Below, in pieces: positions 42,207-53,303 of a DNA stretch of 64,000 nucleotides; position 1 is the stretch's first letter; each line of letters opens with the position of its first letter. Location: the NCBI GenBank assembly GCA_028284635.1, contig JANQRJ010000013.1, forward strand, positions 62,001-126,000. Direction: 5' to 3'. Source of the DNA: Pelagicoccus sp. GTDB taxonomy: Bacteria > Verrucomicrobiota > Verrucomicrobiia > Opitutales > Opitutaceae. The translations under genes were made by a program, and so were the position numbers. The notes under the pieces were generated by a model. It worked only from the letters and a program-made list of their open reading frames with translations. It was not told the DNA's origin and did not search any database.

Positions 42207-43718
42207 ATGCCATCCGTCCTACCGTCTCCCAAAAGCCTTTCTACAATTGCAGCCATCGCCCTTCTGGCGACAGTCTTCAGCGGCTGCGCCACTCGCGAGG
42301 AACGGATCCAGGAAATCGAGGCCGAGGCCAACAACGCCCTGTTCGCTGACAACGCCGCCCTAGCAATCGAAGTGCTGCAGAAGGGCTTGGAAAAATATCC
42401 AGACGCCCCCGAAATGCGCATCTCCCTCAGCCGCGCCCTGCGCAATACGGGCCAGCTCGAGGAAGCCGCACAGCAGCTCGAAACCGTGATCGAGCAGGAC
42501 CCCGAACGCGACCAGCTCTGGGTACAGGTCGGCGAGCTTAGAGCCCAGCTCGGCCAAGGCCAGCTGGCCGTCGAAGCGCTCGAAAGCTACCTGACCAACC
42601 ACGCCAACGACTTCCTCGCCTGGAAGGCCCTTGCTGAGCAGGAGCAGAAGCTGGGCAACATGACTCAGGCCATCAAGGCCGCCACCAAGTGGAACGACCA
42701 GACTCCCTCCTCCCAACCCTCGCTTAAACTCGGCGAACTCTATCTCGCTAGCGGCAACGTTCCCCAAGCCCGCTCCTGGTTCAGCCAAGCGGCAGCCTAT
42801 GCCGACGCCGGAGCCGCCAAGGACGCCCTCGCCGAGCTCATCCGCCTCGAGACCAGCCTCAAGCAATTCCAGCAAGCCAGCATATGGCTCGCCGAGTATC
42901 AAACCCGCTACCGTCCTGACACCAGCGACCCCCGCGTCAGCGAAGCGAAGCAAGTCCTGGAAAACTGGATACGGGCTCGAGAGGAGATAGCCCAAGCCGC
43001 CGCAGAGCTCGAGCGCGAACGCCGCCAGCTCGAGGAGCGCAACGCCGCTGCGGAAGCTCCTTCACCCATCGTAGTGGATATCGAGCGGCCAACACCCGAG
43101 GAAACGGAAGAGAATCGCGTTCTCACGAACGCGGCTACGGATGAGGCAGTCGACGAAAAGCCGCCGGAACCCCTCTTCTCCGACCTGGATTCGGCCGTCG
43201 AGAATGCGGAAACGCTCGACGGGCCTGCGAGCGAAGCGAACCCAAGCCTTAGCGACGAAGGATTCGCTCCCTACGAGCTAGCCCTCTCGGACATGGAAGC
43301 GCAGAATTACGACAGCGCCATCGCCCGCCTTTGGGAACTGCTAGGCGACAGTCCGGACAGCGCCGAACTCTGGTACCAGCTCTCCCTCGCCTACCACGCT
43401 CAGGAAAACTGGTACGATGCCGAGTCCACCATTCTCGAAGCCAAGCGCCGAGAGCCGAGGTCGGAAGTAATCGCTAACCAATATCTGAATACGATTTCCA
43501 AGACCCAGAACATCAACCGCGTCCTCGAGGAAATAAAAGCCCAGCGGCAGCTCTTTCCCAACAGCTCAGCCATCGCCCTCACCCTCGCCCGCACCCTGCG
43601 AGACGCCAGCGCCTCCCACCGCGTCATAGCGAGAGCCTACCAGGATTTCCTATCCCTGTCTTCCCCCGGCAACCCCGCCAACGAAGAAGCCCGACAGTTC
43701 ACAGGTCGCAACTTGTAG
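42207..43718 (+). CDS. TPR-repeat lipoprotein
   Basis: 503 residues. The signal peptide ends in a lipobox (TVFSGC, C27), so it is a predicted outer-membrane or periplasm-facing lipoprotein. Tetratricopeptide-like repeats fill about 35-220 (IEVLQKGLEKYPDAPEMRIS, LETVIEQDPERDQLWVQVG, AVEALESYLTNHANDFLAW). Another group lies at about 355-480 (ALSDMEAQNYDSAIARLWEL and following). An acidic, low-complexity linker with a short coiled coil (LERERRQLEERNAAAE) separates the two groups. It likely acts as a scaffold for envelope proteins. A family D hairpin separates it from dnaG. Confidence 0.88.
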   Translation: MPSVLPSPKSLSTIAAIALLATVFSGCATREERIQEIEAEANNALFADNAALAIEVLQKGLEKYPDAPEMRISLSRALRNTGQLEEAAQQLETVIEQDPERDQLWVQVGELRAQLGQGQLAVEALESYLTNHANDFLAWKALAEQEQKLGNMTQAIKAATKWNDQTPSSQPSLKLGELYLASGNVPQARSWFSQAAAYADAGAAKDALAELIRLETSLKQFQQASIWLAEYQTRYRPDTSDPRVSEAKQVLENWIRAREEIAQAAAELERERRQLEERNAAAEAPSPIVVDIERPTPEETEENRVLTNAATDEAVDEKPPEPLFSDLDSAVENAETLDGPASEANPSLSDEGFAPYELALSDMEAQNYDSAIARLWELLGDSPDSAELWYQLSLAYHAQENWYDAESTILEAKRREPRSEVIANQYLNTISKTQNINRVLEEIKAQRQLFPNSSAIALTLARTLRDASASHRVIARAYQDFLSLSSPGNPANEEARQFTGRNL

Positions 43719-43727
43719 CCATACCTC

Positions 43728-43798
43728 ATCTTCATCTGCTTCTACTTCTTCATCTTCATCCCAAGAAGTAGAAGAAGAAGCAGATGAAGATGAAGAAC
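43728..43798. repeat. Purine/pyrimidine hairpin repeat, family D
   Basis: The best-preserved copy. CATCTTCATCTGCTTCTACT and CTTCATCTTCATC are followed by AAGAAGTAGAAGAAGAAGCA and GATGAAGATGAAG, so about 20 bases at each end can pair perfectly. It fills the 94-base gap from the TPR gene stop to the dnaG start. Confidence 0.82.
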
Positions 43799-43812
43799 CC
43801 TGCCGTTCAACC

Positions 43813-45672
43813 ATGCCAGCCATCAAGCCCACCAGCATTCGCGAGCTCAAGGACCGCATCAATATATACGATGTGGTTTCGCGCGAGGTTGCCTTGAAGA
43901 AAGCAGGCTCGGAATTCAAAGGCCTCAGTCCCTTCACTTCCGAAAAGACCCCCTCCTTCTACATTTCTCCGGACAAGGGCCTCTACAAATGCTTCAGCTC
44001 CGGCAACGCCGGCGACGTCATCACCTTCGTCATGGAAACCGAACGGCTCTCCTTTACGGAAGCTGTCGAGTCCCTCGCCCAACGTTTTGGCTTCGAACTG
44101 GAGTACGAGGAAAATGGACGCCCGCAGGAAGACCGTACCCTGCGCCAGGAACTCTTCGATCTGCACGAGACCGTCACCGACTTCTACTACGAGCAGTTTC
44201 TCGCTACCAGCCAAGGCGGCAGTTGGATTCGCGACTACTGGCTCAACGGACGGAAGTTCGCTCTGGATGTCGCTGAGGACTTCAAGATCGGCTTCGCCCC
44301 TCCCGACGGCTCCGGACTCGGCAAGGCCGTTCGCAAAAAGGGATTTTCCAAGGAAGCCCTAGAAGCCTGCGGTCTTTTCTACACTAGCAGAGGGCTCGAT
44401 CCCAATCGCATGGGTTACCGATTCCGCGGGCGACTCATGATCCCGATCCGCGACCACCAAGGCCGCGTCACCGCCTTCACTGCCCGCCAGCTCGAAATCA
44501 CCCCAAAGGACGATCCCAGCCGCGAGGCGAAATACGTCAACTCGCCCGAAACTCCCATTTTCTCCAAAAGCAACCTGCTCTTCAATCTCGATCGCGCCCG
44601 CATGGAGGTCAGCGACGAGCGTCCCTTCATCATGGTAGAAGGTCAGCTAGACGCCATTCGCTGCTGGAGCGTCGGACTGAAAACCGTCGTCGCTCCCCAA
44701 GGCACCGGCATCACCGAATCCCAGCTCCGCCTGCTCAAACGCTACTCCGCAGAACTCATCATGCTGCTCGACGGCGACTCCGCCGGTCAAAAGGCCGCCC
44801 TACGCATGCTCCCTCTCGCCCTCAGCCAAGGCGTGGAAACATTCTTCATCCCGCTCACCGACAAGGAGGATCCCGACGACATCTTTCGCGAAGGCGGCAA
44901 GGCGGCACTCGACACCCTTCTCCAACGCAAGCTCGAGTCAGTCCCCTTCGCCTGCCGCTCCATCGCTCCCGAAGCCGCCAGCCTCACCCCACAAGGCAAG
45001 GCCAAGGCCGCCCGCGAGGTATTCGCCATCATCGCCAAGTCCGAATCCAAAGCCGCCCAGATCGAATTCGCCAAGCAAGCCGCCCTGGGACTGGGACTGG
45101 AGACCAGTCCTACCATCGCCGATTTCCAGCGCTTCGCCGCCGGCCAAAGCGCCACCATCCAGCGACGACCGCCCCGCCGATCCGAAGACGATACGCCGCC
45201 AACCGAACCAAACTCCGATGCGAGTGTCTACTGCGTCGAGACGGATCTGCTCGGGATCTGCTTGATCGAGGGAGAATTGGGCAAGCGAATCGCCCACGTG
45301 GTGGAGCCGGAGTGGATCGATACCCGCACCATCCAGGGCCAACTGCTCAGCCAGGTATTGAACGACTTGCGCCACGATCTGTGGCACGGCCCCGATTCGC
45401 TTATCGACGACCTCGAGAGTGCCGAGCAGAAAAAACTCGCTGCCAACATCCATTTCGAAGCCGAAAAACACGAGAATCCCGAACGCCTGGCCCAGGAAGC
45501 CGTCAAGAAGATGGTCGCCAAATACGTAGATCGCAGAACGAAAGAATTAAAACTTGAAATCGGCAGGAAACAGGCAAGCAATGACGCTGACGCAATTCAT
45601 CTCCTCGGAGAACTATCGCAGCTAAACCAACTGAGGCACAAGCCGCCCGCAGTTGGTGATTTGCTTTTATAA
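43813..45672 (+). CDS. dnaG: DNA primase with degenerate zinc-finger domain
   Basis: 619 residues. The N-terminal CHC2 domain keeps its sequence frame (GLSPFTSEKTPSF, LYKCFSSGNAGDVITF) but not its ligands. S39, T42 and S63 stand where Cys, His and Cys are expected, and only C60 remains. The catalytic TOPRIM core is intact: the RNA polymerase-like region with GYRFRGRLMIPIRD, then IMVEGQLDAIRCW, LLDGDSAGQKA and DKEDPDD. The C-terminal DnaB-interacting region is helical. It makes primers for replication. It precedes rpoD by 20 bases, the usual dnaG-rpoD pairing. Confidence 0.95.
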   Translation: MPAIKPTSIRELKDRINIYDVVSREVALKKAGSEFKGLSPFTSEKTPSFYISPDKGLYKCFSSGNAGDVITFVMETERLSFTEAVESLAQRFGFELEYEENGRPQEDRTLRQELFDLHETVTDFYYEQFLATSQGGSWIRDYWLNGRKFALDVAEDFKIGFAPPDGSGLGKAVRKKGFSKEALEACGLFYTSRGLDPNRMGYRFRGRLMIPIRDHQGRVTAFTARQLEITPKDDPSREAKYVNSPETPIFSKSNLLFNLDRARMEVSDERPFIMVEGQLDAIRCWSVGLKTVVAPQGTGITESQLRLLKRYSAELIMLLDGDSAGQKAALRMLPLALSQGVETFFIPLTDKEDPDDIFREGGKAALDTLLQRKLESVPFACRSIAPEAASLTPQGKAKAAREVFAIIAKSESKAAQIEFAKQAALGLGLETSPTIADFQRFAAGQSATIQRRPPRRSEDDTPPTEPNSDASVYCVETDLLGICLIEGELGKRIAHVVEPEWIDTRTIQGQLLSQVLNDLRHDLWHGPDSLIDDLESAEQKKLAANIHFEAEKHENPERLAQEAVKKMVAKYVDRRTKELKLEIGRKQASNDADAIHLLGELSQLNQLRHKPPAVGDLLL

Positions 45673-45692
45673 GACCGCACTAAACCCAAACG

Positions 45693-47423
<1,731 letters not shown>

Positions 47424-47480
47424 ACGTCCGTGCGTAATTCCTTTACACCCGCCCCAGGCAAACACTAGAACCCGACGAGC

Positions 47481-47750
47481 ATGCAAGCCACCGACCCAAT
47501 ACTAGCGATCATGAACATGGGATGGCCGGAAATCACCATCGTCATCGTGATCTTCATCCTGCTATTCGGGGCCAAGAAACTCCCCGAGCTAGCTCGAGGC
47601 GTAGGCAAATCGATCAAGGAATTCAAGAAGGCCACCAGCGGCGTCGAGGAGGAATTCCGCGCCGCGATCGAAGACGAGCCAGCCAAGCCCAGCGCGTCGC
47701 CGCCCTCCACCAAGAGCAAGGAAGGCGCTCCCACCGAAAAGCAGCCGTAG
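47481..47750 (+). CDS. tatA: Twin-arginine translocase subunit TatA/TatE
   Basis: 89 residues. One membrane helix (MGWPEITIVIVIFILLFG) is followed by the conserved FGAKKLPELARGVGKSIKEF amphipathic helix, then a charged tail rich in Pro and Ser (KPSASPPSTKSKEGAPTEKQ). TatA oligomers form the passage for folded proteins with a twin-arginine signal. The ATG at 47481 adds 12 residues before the helix; an internal ATG at 47514 is an alternative start. No tatC is in this window. A terminator follows immediately. Confidence 0.93.
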   Translation: MQATDPILAIMNMGWPEITIVIVIFILLFGAKKLPELARGVGKSIKEFKKATSGVEEEFRAAIEDEPAKPSASPPSTKSKEGAPTEKQP

Positions 47751-47774
47751 GGCGATCCCAACTACACACCCCGC

Positions 47775-47811
47775 AAAGCCGACCCTTCGCCAAAAGAAGC
47801 GTCGGCTTTTT
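47775..47811 (+). terminator. Rho-independent terminator
   Basis: AAAGCCGAC and GTCGGCTTT pair as a 9-bp stem with an inner CTTC/GAAG extension, ending in TTTTT. It closes the tatA transcript 25 bases after the stop. Confidence 0.85.
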
Positions 47812-47948
47812 CGCAATCCCACCCCACCCAGTGCCCACAACCCATCACCCAATACCCAACACCAGCCCCAACTTGTATTCAGAAATTGCATTTGCTGGCC
47901 GCCAGTTTAAACGCTTGCTTCGAAATGTCCTTTTATTGAGCATCTTAG

Positions 47949-48986
<1,038 letters not shown>

Positions 48987-49014
48987 CGCCATGGGCGGAC
49001 GGCGAAACCCAAAC

Positions 49015-49077
49015 GTAGCCGAAGTCGAGAGGCTTTGGATCTCCTTCTAGCATCCAAACTCTATCGAGTTCGGCTAC
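49015..49077. repeat. Family C hairpin between mreB and mreC
   Basis: GTAGCCGAAGTCGAGAGGCT (49015 onward) and CTATCGAGTTCGGCTAC (ending 49077) form 25-base arms matching at 21 positions, with a 13-base loop. It is a compact version of the family C repeat. Confidence 0.8.
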
Positions 49078-49113
49078 CAGCCCATCACGAGCAACCCCTC
49101 CGAGATCCAAGCC

Positions 49114-49950
49114 TTGTACAAAAAGCGACTCGGACAGTTCAAACCCTTCGTCGTTCTAACCATCGCTCTTCTCGCGTGGCTTCTCCTGCCAGTCGCTTTC
49201 AAGACCTTCATCAAGACGAGCTTCTACGAGTTCCAGGCTCCAATCAACCTTACGAGCTCTTACGTTCGCGACCTGCAAAGCTATTGGACAGCCCGGGCCA
49301 AATCCAACGCGGAACTCTACGAAGCAGGCCAAGGCCTGGCCCGGCTCAACGCCGCCTACGAACTCACCGCCCTCGAGAACCAATCCCTAGAAGCGGAGAT
49401 CAGACGCCTGGAGAATCTGCTCCAGTTGCCATCGCGCCCAGATTATCAATACGAAATCGCCCGCGTAGTGGAACGAGACTTCAACGCCTGGTGGCAACGC
49501 ATCGTCATCCGCAAAGGCCGCGACCACGGCATTCCCATCGGAGCCCCAGTCGTCTTCGTGGGAGGCGTGGTCGGACGCGTCGTCGAAGCCCACGCCTACA
49601 CCTCCGTCGTCGAGCTCGTCAGTAGCAGCCGACTCCGCCTCGCCGTAGTCATCGAAGGCGACAACCGCCCAATCAGCTACCGCGGAGCTGGAGCCAGATC
49701 CTTCGGTCGGCCCGTCGGAATCGCCGAATTCGTTCCCCTCGATATCCAGATCGCGGATACAGCCAGCCTCCCCCGCCTCATCACCTCCGGCATGGGCGGC
49801 GTCTATCCCGCCGGCCTCGAGGTCGGCCGCCTCCGCCGTCTGCGACAAGGCGCCGGCGGCATGTTCAACGACGCCGACGTAATCCTCGACGAACGCCTCG
49901 CCTCCCTGACTGAAGTCGCCGTCATGATCCAACTCCCCCCGGAACCATAA
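49114..49950 (+). CDS. mreC: Rod shape-determining protein MreC
   Basis: 278 residues from a TTG start; no ATG is available. One N-terminal membrane segment (PFVVLTIALLAWLLLPVAF), a coiled coil (LYEAGQGLARLNAAYELTAL, ENQSLEAEIRRLENLLQL) and the beta-domain pair (RIVIRKGRDHGIPIGAPVVF, GGVVGRVVEAHAYTSVVELV) are all in order. It links cytoplasmic MreB to periplasmic PBP2. The start is supported because upstream codons run straight into the hairpin repeat. Downstream, mreD does not follow directly: an 860-base stretch with an antitoxin-like gene and repeats intervenes. Confidence 0.93.
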   Translation: MYKKRLGQFKPFVVLTIALLAWLLLPVAFKTFIKTSFYEFQAPINLTSSYVRDLQSYWTARAKSNAELYEAGQGLARLNAAYELTALENQSLEAEIRRLENLLQLPSRPDYQYEIARVVERDFNAWWQRIVIRKGRDHGIPIGAPVVFVGGVVGRVVEAHAYTSVVELVSSSRLRLAVVIEGDNRPISYRGAGARSFGRPVGIAEFVPLDIQIADTASLPRLITSGMGGVYPAGLEVGRLRRLRQGAGGMFNDADVILDERLASLTEVAVMIQLPPEP

Positions 49951-50045
49951 GACCGGAAATACCAAGGACTTCAATCGAGGAGAGCTGAAGCTCCTTGGCT
50001 GCACGATAGCAACACCAAGCGAATTTTTGAAAGAAAGGAGATAAC

Positions 50046-50264
50046 ATGGCTACAATGACGATTCGAATCCCCGACGACCAACACGAGAGACTCAAGTCCC
50101 TCGCGCTTCGTCGGGGTCTTAGCTTGAACAAGATGATAGGAGAATTCTCAACCCGCGCCATTGCCGAGGCCGATGCGGAAGCGCGCTTCTTAGCAAAAGC
50201 GGCAATGGGCAAGCCTACAAAAGGCTTAACATTACTAGATAAAATCGAGAAGAGCTTCTCATAA
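50046..50264 (+). CDS. Ribbon-helix-helix antitoxin-like protein (orphan)
   Basis: 72 residues. The N-terminal beta strand TMTIRIPDDQHERLKSLA and helix RRGLSLNKMIGEFSTRAI form a ribbon-helix-helix DNA-binding domain of the CopG/HicB-antitoxin type. The C-terminal ~25 residues (MGKPTKGLTLLDKIEKSF) are the toxin-neutralising tail in related proteins. An AAAGGAG ribosome site at 50035-50041 fits the ATG at 50046. No toxin gene is next to it on either side: 50265-50812 holds only repeats. It may be a relic of a toxin-antitoxin pair or a stand-alone regulator. Confidence 0.78.
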   Translation: MATMTIRIPDDQHERLKSLALRRGLSLNKMIGEFSTRAIAEADAEARFLAKAAMGKPTKGLTLLDKIEKSFS

Positions 50265-50370
50265 GGGCTTCATCACAAATATCGAAAAACCTGGAGATTT
50301 CTCTGACAAAGTAATCAAGAAAATGTTGAAAAAGTCCGCAGGGCTAACCGCGTTCGTGAGGTGCCGAGGG

Positions 50371-50789
50371 GTGTGATTAAACCGTGTCCCACGTGTGCCG
50401 AGTCGGACAATGATTTTGCCGAAAAAATGATTTTGCCAACAAAGCTCCTACCGGCGCTCAGGAAAATGAGAAGAGGCAAAATCATTAAGAGCAAAATCAT
50501 TGTTTTGAGAAGCGGCAAAACAGGGTTCACCAATTCGAGGGCGCGATTAAAACCGTGTCCTGGTGGGGATCCCGACGAGTTCCCTACCTGTCGGGATCCG
50601 CGCTGCAAGATCCTGCACGACGGTCCGCTCGGCGATCGAGCCCTACCTCCGAACAGCATAGGACACAGTTTTAACCGCGCCCGGTGCCAACGAGGCGCGC
50701 TCCCACGGCATTCTTTCCAGCTTATTCAGCACGCTCTAAGAACAAATCGTTTCCGGAATAATAATGATTTTGTCCCAAATGATTTTGCC
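50371..50789. repeat. Repeat cluster inside the mre operon
   Basis: About 420 bases hold several families. AATGATTTTGCC occurs at 50409-50420, 50426-50437 and 50778-50789, with inverted copies at 50475-50486 and 50491-50501. The inverted pair 50539-50561 / 50660-50682 (core GATTAAAACCGTGTCC) matches at 21 of 23, with a third half-copy near 50371. A 10-bp perfect dyad GGATCCCGAC / GTCGGGATCC lies at 50567-50576 / 50590-50599. No gene is seen. A mosaic of inserted mobile repeats is the simplest reading. Confidence 0.8.
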
Positions 50790-50812
50790 GAAGAACCGCT
50801 AGCCGCGATCGC

Positions 50813-51349
50813 ATGATTGACGCTTCCAAGCAACGCTGGGCGATTGTCGCCGTCGTCCACTACCTGACCCTCTTCTTCCTGGGACAGGCGAACCACTACC
50901 TGGCCCCCTTGGGCATCCAGATATTCGCGCTTGGGATGCTGCTTTCCTTCAGCGCCCTGGAGCTGACCTACAAGCAAGGACTGCTATCGCTCCTGCCCAT
51001 CGCCCTCTTTCTCGACAGCAAGTCTCCGCTGCCCTTCGGATTCTCCCTTTTGTTCATCGCAGCTCTCTACACCTTGGCCCATATAGCTCGATCTCGCGTG
51101 CGTCGCGAGATCTCGGCCTCGCGCTTCGCCACCTCCATCCTGTTGAACATCGCAGCCTTCCTCGGCTATACCATTGCGGCAGCTCGCAGCCTCGGCAGCG
51201 AAAGCCTGCATCTTGGGCCACTCGCTCTGAACCTTTTGGCAGGTCTTCTTGTCGTAGCGCTCTTGAACCGCATCTATTTCGACTGCCAAACCGGCACCCT
51301 TTCCCTCTTCGGCATCGATCTGGCCGCAGAGCAACGCCAAGCCCGATGA
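50813..51349 (+). CDS. mreD: MreD-like rod shape-determining membrane protein
   Basis: 178 residues with about five hydrophobic segments (VVHYLTLFFLGQA, IFALGMLLSFSALEL, LSLLPIALFL, FSLLFIAALYTLAH, LNLLAGLLVVALL). The sequence itself is weakly conserved in this family. Its place between mreC and the PBP2 gene, its size and its last-codon overlap (ATGA) with mrdA point to MreD, which helps anchor the elongation machinery in the membrane. It is separated from mreC by an insertion-like stretch, so it may need its own promoter. Confidence 0.8.
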   Translation: MIDASKQRWAIVAVVHYLTLFFLGQANHYLAPLGIQIFALGMLLSFSALELTYKQGLLSLLPIALFLDSKSPLPFGFSLLFIAALYTLAHIARSRVRREISASRFATSILLNIAAFLGYTIAAARSLGSESLHLGPLALNLLAGLLVVALLNRIYFDCQTGTLSLFGIDLAAEQRQAR

Positions 51350-53262
51350 ATCCCGAAGAGAAGATGAAGTACCAAGGACGGCTGCTGCTGTTCTATCTCC
51401 TGCTCTTCCTGATGATCGGCACCCTGCTCGTCGGAGTGGGCTACCGCCAGCTATTCGAAACCGACGAATTCTCGACCAAGGTCAAGGTGCAGAACCACCG
51501 CCGCATCGTCACCCCAGCCCCGCGCGGGCATATCTACGATCGTGAAGGTCGCCTGCTCGTCGGCAACAAGTCCAAGTTTTCCGCCGTCGTTTTCCTCTCG
51601 GACGCAGGCGTGCGGGCCGCATTTCGCAACGAGTACCGCACTCTCGTACGCGACTACCGCGAACGTAACGAAAAATACAATACAGGCCCCTTGCAAAAGC
51701 AGGCCCGGGCCAACGTCGTGCAGACCTATCTCGACAACGTGAACCGCATGCTCGGCCGCGAGGAGGTAGTAAACGTGGAAAAGGTATCCGCCCATCTCAA
51801 CTACAACCCCCTGCTGCCCTTTCCCATCATCGAAGATCTCAGCCGCGAGGAGTTCGCCGTGCTCCTGGAGTCGCTGCCCATCGAATCCCCAGTCCAAGTC
51901 TACGTCTCCAACCAGCGCTACTACCCCTACGAAGCCACGGCATCCCATACGATTGGATACGTTTCCTCCACCTTCCTCACGCCGGACACCGACCTACCCG
52001 GCGACGAACTGACCACCTTTGCGGAAAAGGGCACCTTCGGACGCTCAGGGGTCGAACGCCAGTACGACGACGTTCTACAGGGCGAGATGGGCATGGAAAT
52101 CTGGGTGGTCGATCCCCACGGCTTCCAAGTCGAGAGCCTCGAACGGCGATATCCGAAAAAAGGATCGGACGTGCACCTTGCCCTAGACATAGACCTGCAA
52201 GTCGCAGCGGAAAACGCGCTCGGCGAGCAGACTGGCGCCGTCGTCATGCTCGACGCCCAGACGCTCGAGGTCCTCGCCATGGTCAGCAAGCCAGACTACG
52301 ATCTGAACGATACGGCGCCTTTCATAAGCAAGGCGACCTACCAGGCAATCGAGGAGTCCGGCGGCTGGCAAAACCGGGCCACCCAAGGTCTCTATCCCCC
52401 CGGCTCGCCCTTCAAGTTGCTCACCTCCATCGCCGCCCTCAAGGCGAGCACAGTCGAGGCGAACACCACCTACTTCTGCTCTGGACGCTTTCGTCACAAT
52501 TCCGGTCTGATCCAGCACTGCTGGAACCAAGCAGGCCACCAGGAAAGCATCCTCTGGGAAGCAATTCGCGACAGCTGCAACGTCTACTTCTTCGAGACCT
52601 CGCTAGTCACCGGGGTAGATATCATCAGCCGCGAAGCGATCTACATGGGCCTCGATGATCCCACCGGAATCGACCTTCCACATGAAACCGGACGCATGAT
52701 TATCCCGACCCGCGAATGGAAAAAAAGGCGCTTCGATCAATCCTGGTTTCCAGGCGACACCACAAATCTCTCCATTGGCCAAGGCTATACCCGAGTGACT
52801 CCACTTCAGATGGCTGTCTTCACCACCAGCGTAGCCCGAAACGAAATAGTTACTAAGCCGAGCATTCTCAAGCTCACACCCCAGCAGATCGAAGAGCGGC
52901 CGCCACCAAAGCCGATCGGCCTATCGAAGGAACAACACCAAATCCTCATCGACGGGATGATCGGTTCGGTGCAAATGGGCAGCAGCAGAAGAATCAAAAT
53001 CCCTGGCGTATCGATCGGCGCCAAGACCGGCACTGCCGAAGTCGCCAAAGACGACGGCAAGATCGAGCTCGCCTGGATCGTGGCCTTTGCTCCAGTGGAG
53101 AACCCGAAAGTCGCCATCTGCGTCATTATCGAGGGCCAGGTCCTCAATCAAAGCTTCTTCGGCGGGGCCCACGCTGCGCCCGTCGCCAGGGCAACGCTCG
53201 CCGAATACTTCCGAAAACGCCCCGAACTCGTCGAGCAAGCGCCAGTAGCAAGCGTCGAATAG
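51346..53262 (+). CDS. mrdA: Penicillin-binding protein 2 (elongation transpeptidase)
   Basis: 638 residues. One N-terminal membrane helix (LLLFYLLLFLMIGTLLVGVG) and a pedestal domain (RRIVTPAPRGHIYDREGRLL, GRSGVERQYDDVLQGEMG) precede the transpeptidase. Its three motifs are SPFK in LYPPGSPFKLL (catalytic serine), SCN in RDSCNVYFFE and KTGTAE. It crosslinks peptidoglycan along the cell side wall under control of MreBCD. The first motif reads GSPFK rather than the more usual GSTFK. It overlaps mreD by four bases. The gene ends at a hairpin that also closes the convergent TgpA-like gene. Confidence 0.96.
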   Translation: MNPEEKMKYQGRLLLFYLLLFLMIGTLLVGVGYRQLFETDEFSTKVKVQNHRRIVTPAPRGHIYDREGRLLVGNKSKFSAVVFLSDAGVRAAFRNEYRTLVRDYRERNEKYNTGPLQKQARANVVQTYLDNVNRMLGREEVVNVEKVSAHLNYNPLLPFPIIEDLSREEFAVLLESLPIESPVQVYVSNQRYYPYEATASHTIGYVSSTFLTPDTDLPGDELTTFAEKGTFGRSGVERQYDDVLQGEMGMEIWVVDPHGFQVESLERRYPKKGSDVHLALDIDLQVAAENALGEQTGAVVMLDAQTLEVLAMVSKPDYDLNDTAPFISKATYQAIEESGGWQNRATQGLYPPGSPFKLLTSIAALKASTVEANTTYFCSGRFRHNSGLIQHCWNQAGHQESILWEAIRDSCNVYFFETSLVTGVDIISREAIYMGLDDPTGIDLPHETGRMIIPTREWKKRRFDQSWFPGDTTNLSIGQGYTRVTPLQMAVFTTSVARNEIVTKPSILKLTPQQIEERPPPKPIGLSKEQHQILIDGMIGSVQMGSSRRIKIPGVSIGAKTGTAEVAKDDGKIELAWIVAFAPVENPKVAICVIIEGQVLNQSFFGGAHAAPVARATLAEYFRKRPELVEQAPVASVE

Positions 53263-53267
53263 ATTTT

Positions 53268-53303
53268 GAGGTAGGCTTCCCGACAAGTCGGGATCCCTAC
53301 CTC
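53268..53303. terminator. Bidirectional hairpin between convergent genes
   Basis: GAGGTAGGCTTCCCGAC and GTCGGGATCCCTACCTC pair at 15 of 17 positions around AA. It follows the mrdA stop by six bases and contains the stop codon (CTA at 53297-53299) of the opposing gene. Related half-sites appear in the repeat cluster at 50567-50599. Confidence 0.7.
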
